From an uncultured Bacilli bacterium (GTDB taxonomy: Bacteria > Bacillota_I > Bacilli_A > RF39 > UBA660): a DNA stretch of 61,688 nucleotides. The position numbers were made by a program, and so were the translations under genes. The notes beneath the pieces are model-generated. The model was not told the origin of the DNA. It saw only the letters and a program-made list of their open reading frames with translations, and ran no database searches. Position 1 is the first letter of the stretch. Each line of letters begins with the position of its first letter. Positions 57,051-61,688 of this stretch are shown one piece after another. The stretch lies in the NCBI GenBank assembly GCA_934162195.1, contig CAKPHO010000006.1, positions 1 through 61,688 of the forward strand, in the 5' to 3' direction.

Positions 57051-58535
57051 ATGAAGAAAGAAAAAAGTAGTAAGTATGAACTTTTAAAAGTTCTAGGAAT
57101 TTCATTTTTAGTATTTGCTATATTGTCTTGGATTATTCCAGCAGGAAGCTTCAGTAATTCAACATATACAGCATCTACAACAAATCCAGTAGGACTGTAT
57201 GGACTATTCGTTGATCCATTATATAGTTTTGGTATATTTGTACAATATATTGTTGTATTTTTGGCTATTGGTGGATTATATGGAATTTTGAATAAGACAG
57301 GTGTTTATTCAAAGCTAGTTGATGGAATTAGTGATAAATTTAAAAGTAAAAAAACATTATTTTTAATTATTACTATAATTGCTTTTGCTTTATTATCCTC
57401 ATTAGTTGGTTCACAAATCGCACTATTTGTTTTTGTGCCATTTGTAATAGCAATACTAATGACTTTAGGTTATGACAAAATTACATCATTAGCTGCAACA
57501 TTAGGGTCTATCTTAGTTGGTATTATTGGATCAACATATGGAACCGCTGTTGTATTTAAGAGTTTCTTTTCGATGAATGCAAATAATGGTATTCTTTATA
57601 AAGTGGCATTATTTGTAATTGTGGTTGCGCTATATATTTTCTTTATTTTAGGGAAAGAAAAAGCAAGTGCAAAGAAAGAATTTGTAGAAGAAGTAAAACC
57701 TAAGAAAGGTAAGAAGAAAGTTGAAGAAGTCTTAGAGAAAGTTTCTGAAAAAGTAAAAAAAGTGGAGATACCTTTATATGATGGTAACAAGGAAGAAAAG
57801 AAAAACGCAGTTCCCCTTGCTATTATGTTCTCATTATTAGCTATTATTATTTTAATGGGAATGTTTAATTGGTATTATACGTTTGAAATAGAAATCTTTA
57901 AGAAAATATATGAATCTATTATGTCCGTAGAAGTTGGGGGAGTTGCAATATTTGCAAAAATATTTGGTGAGCTTCCACAAATAGGATCTTTTGGAAATTA
58001 TGATTTAGCTGCTATTATAATTATTGCAACGCTATTAATTGGTTGGGTATATGGAATTAAGTTTAACGATTTCATAGATTCATACAAAAATGGAGCTAAG
58101 AAAATGTTATTACCATCCATTTATGTTATGTTTGCATCAGTTATATTTGCTGTAATGGTAAATTCAAATACTAATATTAGTTCAACAATAGTTAATTTCT
58201 TATTAGGATTAACAGAAAAATTCAATGCTTTGGTTGTTACCTTGGTTGGATTAGTAAGTAGTTATTTCTTTAATGATTTTCCTTATATGGTAAATGGAAT
58301 TTATGGATCATTATCTACATATGACGCAAATTTATATCCTCTTATTTCAGTTATCTTAAATGGTACTTATGGTTTAGCTATGTTAATATTACCAGTAAGT
58401 ATTACTTTGATAGCAGGGTTGAAATATATGGATGTTTCATATAAAGAATGGTTTAAATATATTTGGAAATTCTTACTACAAGTATTTGTACTTATAATAT
58501 TATTTGCATTAATAATGTTAGCGATTATTGGATAA
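57051..58535 (+). CDS. YfcC-family transporter
   Basis: A 494-residue membrane protein with about 10-12 helices in two halves separated by a Lys/Glu-rich cytoplasmic loop (about 202-250). The N-terminal motif LSWIIPAGSFS and the G-rich helix LVGIIGSTYGTAVVFKSF fit the YfcC/DcuC-like group of the ion transporter superfamily. Some members move dicarboxylates, amino acids or short-chain fatty acids; the substrate cannot be told. Promoter with extended -10 TGTTATAAT (about 57021-57029), own terminator. Confidence 0.75.
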   Translation: MKKEKSSKYELLKVLGISFLVFAILSWIIPAGSFSNSTYTASTTNPVGLYGLFVDPLYSFGIFVQYIVVFLAIGGLYGILNKTGVYSKLVDGISDKFKSKKTLFLIITIIAFALLSSLVGSQIALFVFVPFVIAILMTLGYDKITSLAATLGSILVGIIGSTYGTAVVFKSFFSMNANNGILYKVALFVIVVALYIFFILGKEKASAKKEFVEEVKPKKGKKKVEEVLEKVSEKVKKVEIPLYDGNKEEKKNAVPLAIMFSLLAIIILMGMFNWYYTFEIEIFKKIYESIMSVEVGGVAIFAKIFGELPQIGSFGNYDLAAIIIIATLLIGWVYGIKFNDFIDSYKNGAKKMLLPSIYVMFASVIFAVMVNSNTNISSTIVNFLLGLTEKFNALVVTLVGLVSSYFFNDFPYMVNGIYGSLSTYDANLYPLISVILNGTYGLAMLILPVSITLIAGLKYMDVSYKEWFKYIWKFLLQVFVLIILFALIMLAIIG

Positions 58536-58536
58536 A

Positions 58537-58562
58537 AAAACAACTATATAGTTGTTTTTTTG
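58537..58562 (+). terminator. Terminator after the YfcC-type transporter
   Basis: AAAAACAACTA / TAGTTGTTTTT hairpin with additional T. Confidence 0.8.
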
Positions 58563-58612
58563 TCATATTTTATGATATGATAAAAATATAAATAAAGTAA
58601 GGAGAAGGTAAG

Positions 58613-60121
58613 ATGAAGTGTTTAAAATGTAATAATAGTATTACAGAAGATCAATTGAATTGCCCTGGATGCGGGACTTCAATTGAAGAATTAAAGCAGA
58701 GTAATTTGCTTTTATTTGATGGAGAAAATAAGGAGAAAGTTGTTGATATTCCTGATAATGATCAAGAAATAGAAGAAACATTTAAACAAAATATTGAAGA
58801 AAATAGTCAAGAATCAGTGCCAAAAGCAAGTTATACTAAAAATACAAAAAGTAAATCATCAGTATTTGTAATAGCAGCTGTGGTAGTGTTTTTAATTGTT
58901 TTATCAGGGGTTAGTTATTTTGTTGCAAAAAGTCCTAAATCAATATTTGTTCGTTCAATTAATAATTTATACAAAAATATTGAAGTAAATTTAAAGGAAG
59001 ATGTAAAAACTTTAGCAACTAATTTTGAATTAGAATTAAAGGTTGATGGTAATGAAAAAAATAAAGAATTAACTGATATTGTAAATAATTTATCATTAAA
59101 AGGTAATGTTAATATTGATTATATCAATAAATTATTTTTAGTTAATTTTAATAGTTCATATGCTAATGACAAATTATTAGATGCAGAGGTTCAATATCAA
59201 AAAGGAAATGCTTATGTATTGTTAAATGATGTATTTGATAAATATATTTCTATTGAGAGTGCAGAAAAAACGGATGATTATTTTGAGACAATACAAATTA
59301 CGGAAGATCATAAGATTTTAATTACGGAAGTTAAAAAAGCTTTAACTAAATCTTTAAAATCTAAATTTTTTGAAACTTCAAAAGTAGAATTGGAAATAAA
59401 TGGTAAAAAAGAAAATGTGACTAAGAATACTTTGAAGTTGACAAAAGAAAATATGACAGAATTTACTAAAGAATTTTTAAAAATATTAAAAAATGATGAC
59501 AAATTTTTAAATAGCTATGCAAAAATAAATAATAATGATGAAGCTACAGTAAAAGATAACTTAGAGACAGCGATTAATAGTATTGATGGTGAAGATTTAG
59601 CTGAAAATGCTGGAGAAGTTAGTTTATATACAAAAGGATTATTTAATGAATTGGTTAAAATTGAAATGATCATATCTGAAGGAAGTGACTCGTTAGATTT
59701 TTCGTTAACAAAAAACGATGATAATAATTATATCGTTAGATTTGTAACTATGGATAAAGAAGAATTTATTTTAAATGTTAATATAACAAAAGAAGGGAAT
59801 ACACTAAATTTAAAATTGAGTACTAACATCGAAAATCAGAATATTTTATTAGATATAAAATATGGATATGAATATGATAAAGAAGTAGTTTTAAAAGATG
59901 TTTCTGATAGTGTGAATATTAATGAGTTGACAGAAGAACAAACTATAGAAATAATGAATAAACTATTTCAAAATGCAGGGGTTCAAAAAATAATTAAGGC
60001 GATGGACAAAATAGAAAACAATTATGGTAATATTGAAGAAGATGTGAATTATGATTTTTATGATAATTCATATGATGACAATTATCCTGATGATGTAGAA
60101 GACTATGATTTGAATTTTTAA
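58613..60121 (+). CDS. Zinc-ribbon membrane protein with large extracytoplasmic domain
   Basis: A 502-residue protein with an N-terminal zinc ribbon (C3, C6, C17, C20), an acidic linker, a membrane helix (about 82-105) and a large outside domain of about 370 residues rich in beta-strand patterns (VLLNDVFDKYISIE, VKLSTNIENQNILLDIKYG). The layout (zinc ribbon, helix, outside domain) resembles YvbJ/TcaA-type proteins in Bacillota, but no motif confirms that. AAGGAGAAGGT precedes the start; a terminator follows. Confidence 0.6.
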   Translation: MKCLKCNNSITEDQLNCPGCGTSIEELKQSNLLLFDGENKEKVVDIPDNDQEIEETFKQNIEENSQESVPKASYTKNTKSKSSVFVIAAVVVFLIVLSGVSYFVAKSPKSIFVRSINNLYKNIEVNLKEDVKTLATNFELELKVDGNEKNKELTDIVNNLSLKGNVNIDYINKLFLVNFNSSYANDKLLDAEVQYQKGNAYVLLNDVFDKYISIESAEKTDDYFETIQITEDHKILITEVKKALTKSLKSKFFETSKVELEINGKKENVTKNTLKLTKENMTEFTKEFLKILKNDDKFLNSYAKINNNDEATVKDNLETAINSIDGEDLAENAGEVSLYTKGLFNELVKIEMIISEGSDSLDFSLTKNDDNNYIVRFVTMDKEEFILNVNITKEGNTLNLKLSTNIENQNILLDIKYGYEYDKEVVLKDVSDSVNINELTEEQTIEIMNKLFQNAGVQKIIKAMDKIENNYGNIEEDVNYDFYDNSYDDNYPDDVEDYDLNF

Positions 60122-60143
60122 GGATGTTAAGCATCCTTTTTTT
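60119..60143 (+). terminator. Terminator after the zinc-ribbon gene
   Basis: AAGGATG-TTAA-GCATCCTT hairpin with seven T. Confidence 0.85.
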
Positions 60144-60153
60144 ATACTTAATC

Positions 60154-60194
60154 CGAACAGATGTATTGACTTTGAATTATTGTCAATATATAAT
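60154..60194 (+). promoter_or_regulatory. Y-family polymerase promoter with LexA-like box
   Basis: CGAACAGATGTAT (60154-60166) touches the -35 TTGACT (60166-60171); TATAAT (60189-60194) lies 17 bases after the -35. The box matches 11 leading bases of the Bacillus SOS consensus CGAACRNRYGTTYC and differs in its last bases. The same 13-mer, one base different, lies in the recG promoter. Confidence 0.55.
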
Positions 60195-60221
60195 TAATTT
60201 AGTATGTTAAGTGGTGATATT

Positions 60222-61436
60222 ATGAATAGGATAATTATGCATATAGATGTTAATAATGCTTTTCTTTCATGGACAGCAATAGATTTATTAAATAAAGGTT
60301 ATAAGTATGATATTCGTAATAGTTATGCAGTAATAGGCGGAGATGAAAAGACTAGAAATGGTATAGTTTTAGCTAAATCTATTTCTGCAAAAAAAATGGG
60401 GATATATACGTCAGAAACATTATATAGCGCTAGAAAAAAATGTCCTGCTTTAAAATGCTATCCACCTAATTATCTTTTTTATTCAGAAATGTCTAATAAG
60501 TTATTTGAATTACTTAGTAAATATACTCCTGATATAGAAGTTGCATCTATAGATGAATGTTATTTAGATTATAAACCAGTTAAAAATATATATGGAAATG
60601 AATTAGAATTTGCTAAAAAAATTCAAAAAGAAATATATGATGATTTAAAATTTACAGTTAATATTGGGATTGCTAATAATAAATTATGCGCTAAAATGGC
60701 ATCTGATTTTGAAAAACCTTTTAAAATTCACACTTTGTATAGTGAAGAAGTAAAAGAAAAAATGTGGCCTTTACCAATTGGTGATTTGTTTGGTATAGGT
60801 AAAAGAAGTGCTGAAAAATTAGAAAATTTAGGAATTAAAACAATAAAAGATTTAGCTCTAACTGATCCAAATTATTTATATAAATATTTTAAAAATCAAG
60901 CTATTATTATGATTAATAGTGCCAAAGGAATAGATGATAGTAGGGTAGAAAGTGAAAGAGATGAAGTTAAAAGTATAGGAAATGAAATAACACTAGAGCA
61001 TGATATTTCTAATAAAGATGAACTTAAGCAATATCTTCTTTACATATCTGATAAAGTGGCTCGTCGCCTCAGAAACATTGATAAATATGCTTATGTGGTA
61101 GCGGTAGTTTTTAAAGATAAATATTTTGTTAGAAAAACACGTCAGAAAAAATTAAATAACCCCACAAATAGTACTGAAGAAGTTTATAATATGGCTATAC
61201 AAATTTTAAATAGTATTGAAAATATGGAACCGGTGAGGCTTATTGGAGTCCAACTAAGTAATTTTGTTGACACTTGTGATCATCAAGTTTCTTTATTTGA
61301 AAACATTGACAATTATGAAAATGACGGAGTGTTAGACAAAACAATAGATGGATTAAAAAATAAATATGGTGGTAATATTGTAAAAAAAGCTTCTCTTGTA
61401 AATGTTAAAGAAAGAAAAAGGCTGCACGAAAGGTAG
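60222..61436 (+). CDS. dinB: Y-family DNA polymerase (DinB/UmuC-like)
   Basis: About 404 residues from ATG behind AGTGGTGATATT. Catalytic motifs are MHIDVNNAFLSW and ASIDECYLDY, then the helix-hairpin-helix motif IGDLFGIGKRSAEKL. Near the C-terminus QVSLF (in DHQVSLFENI) is a typical sliding-clamp-binding motif. It performs translesion synthesis. The NN in place of DAFF in motif I is shared with the UvrX/YqjW-type branch. A LexA-like box upstream suggests SOS control. Confidence 0.9.
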   Translation: MNRIIMHIDVNNAFLSWTAIDLLNKGYKYDIRNSYAVIGGDEKTRNGIVLAKSISAKKMGIYTSETLYSARKKCPALKCYPPNYLFYSEMSNKLFELLSKYTPDIEVASIDECYLDYKPVKNIYGNELEFAKKIQKEIYDDLKFTVNIGIANNKLCAKMASDFEKPFKIHTLYSEEVKEKMWPLPIGDLFGIGKRSAEKLENLGIKTIKDLALTDPNYLYKYFKNQAIIMINSAKGIDDSRVESERDEVKSIGNEITLEHDISNKDELKQYLLYISDKVARRLRNIDKYAYVVAVVFKDKYFVRKTRQKKLNNPTNSTEEVYNMAIQILNSIENMEPVRLIGVQLSNFVDTCDHQVSLFENIDNYENDGVLDKTIDGLKNKYGGNIVKKASLVNVKERKRLHER

Positions 61437-61518
61437 GTATTTATTAGTTGTTAATTAGATTATTAGCGGAAGTAATCCGCAAAAATCAACTTTTTTAATC
61501 AAAAATTAATAATAGCTA

Positions 61519-61546
61519 TTGACATATAACTAAATTAGAGTATAAT
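61519..61546 (+). promoter_or_regulatory. Promoter of tRNA-Gly
   Basis: TTGACA (61519-61524), 16 bases, TATAAT (61541-61546), about 20 bases before the tRNA. Confidence 0.7.
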
Positions 61547-61567
61547 TAATATTGCCTACTTGATTTT

Positions 61568-61641
61568 GCGGGTGTAGTTCAATGGTAGAACTCCAGCCTT
61601 CCAAGCTGATAACGTGGGTCCGATTCCCATCACCCGCTCCA
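61568..61641 (+). tRNA. tRNA-Gly (anticodon TCC), CCA encoded
   Basis: Acceptor arms GCGGGTG / CACCCGC, D arm GTTC-AATGGTA-GAAC, anticodon loop CTTCCAA (TCC, Gly) and CCA encoded at the 3' end. Oddities: the anticodon stem top pair 27-43 is C-A, and the T loop is TCCGATT, with C instead of T at position 55. Single tRNA with its own promoter. Confidence 0.92.
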
Positions 61642-61650
61642 GATTGATAG

Positions 61651-61674
61651 GAAACTCGAACTTTTCGAGTTTAA
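61651..61674 (+). terminator. Hairpin after tRNA-Gly
   Basis: AAACTCGA-ACTT-TCGAGTTT with only two T directly after; a probable weak terminator. Confidence 0.5.
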
Positions 61675-61688
61675 GTAATAAATGCTAA

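Noticed and set aside
1..61688. Reverse transcriptase, template repeat or accessory gene of a retroelement
   Set aside because: None of the reading frames has reverse transcriptase motifs, and I found no adenine-rich duplicate of the variable segments. The hypothesis depends on the rest of the genome.
1..61688. CRISPR array or cas genes
   Set aside because: No regularly spaced short repeats or Cas-like proteins are visible. The repeated DNA is in prepilin genes and leaders.
1..61688. Mycoplasma-type code with TGA as Trp
   Set aside because: The AT-rich sequence invites this, but TGA ends genes (for example prp and spoIVFB) and Trp is encoded by TGG.

Overview
The window is very AT-rich DNA from a low-GC Bacillota bacterium, probably an uncultured, anaerobic, spore-forming member of Bacilli. 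Evidence: standard genetic code (TGA is used as stop, TGG for Trp), strong GGAGG or GGTGAT ribosome sites, pyruvate:ferredoxin oxidoreductase, and Bacillus-like gene pairs (nfo with a YqfT-like gene, sodA-PBP-rpmG, rplU-prp-rpmA, infC-rpmI-rplT, dnaB-dnaI, mreC-mreD-spoIVFA-spoIVFB). Sporulation genes are scattered through it: spoIIP, spoIVFA/B, an uninterrupted sigK, and a spoIIAA-sigF pair that lacks spoIIAB. The genus cannot be named from the sequence.

Layout. 1-523: 3' end of a prepilin-like gene. 0.6-7.3 kb: secG, then rlmN-prpC-prkC-rsgA-rpe, then spoIIP and a small membrane protein. 7.4-11.1 kb: recD2, a 50-residue protein, an ASCH protein, a CDP-alcohol phosphatidyltransferase. 11.2-16 kb: SPOR protein, radC, mreCD, spoIVFAB, then L21-Prp-L27 behind an L21 leader. 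16-26 kb: three prepilin-like cassettes inserted between dnaB-dnaI, a PD-(D/E)XK nuclease and a T-box-controlled thrS. 26-37 kb: nfo, SOD, PBP, L33, EF-P, two unknown genes, infC-rpmI-rplT and nifJ. 37-48 kb: recG flanked by two probable small RNAs, a thioredoxin-like lipoprotein, CIRCE-controlled hsp20, a kinase-like/HEPN-like/amidoligase group, a VanY-type carboxypeptidase and a DUF1846 protein. 48-61.7 kb: uvrA, another prepilin cassette, a second amidoligase, sigK, an unknown membrane protein, spoIIAA-sigF, a YfcC-type transporter, a zinc-ribbon protein, a Y-family polymerase and tRNA-Gly.

The most unusual system is the dispersed prepilin family (five members here). Each copy is a one-gene cassette between housekeeping genes. 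The 5' halves are nearly identical and the 3' halves differ. Four copies end in a short segment with sharply different base composition that encodes a variable ...YWT...GVRPVI-type C-terminus, like the lectin-fold variable regions altered by diversity-generating retroelements. Two copies carry long G tracts in control positions: G9 between the -35 and -10 of one promoter, and G10 inside a leader reading frame of another. Three copies share a leader made of a -35/-10 promoter, a long-range hairpin, a short ORF of 36-39 codons running into a terminator, and the terminator itself. In the copy with G10 this ORF is out of frame; with G9 it would regain the frame and end of the other two. Together this looks like a surface-adhesin repertoire with slippage-based on/off switching and sequence diversification. 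No reverse transcriptase, template repeat or pilus assembly gene is in the window, so the diversification part is inference.
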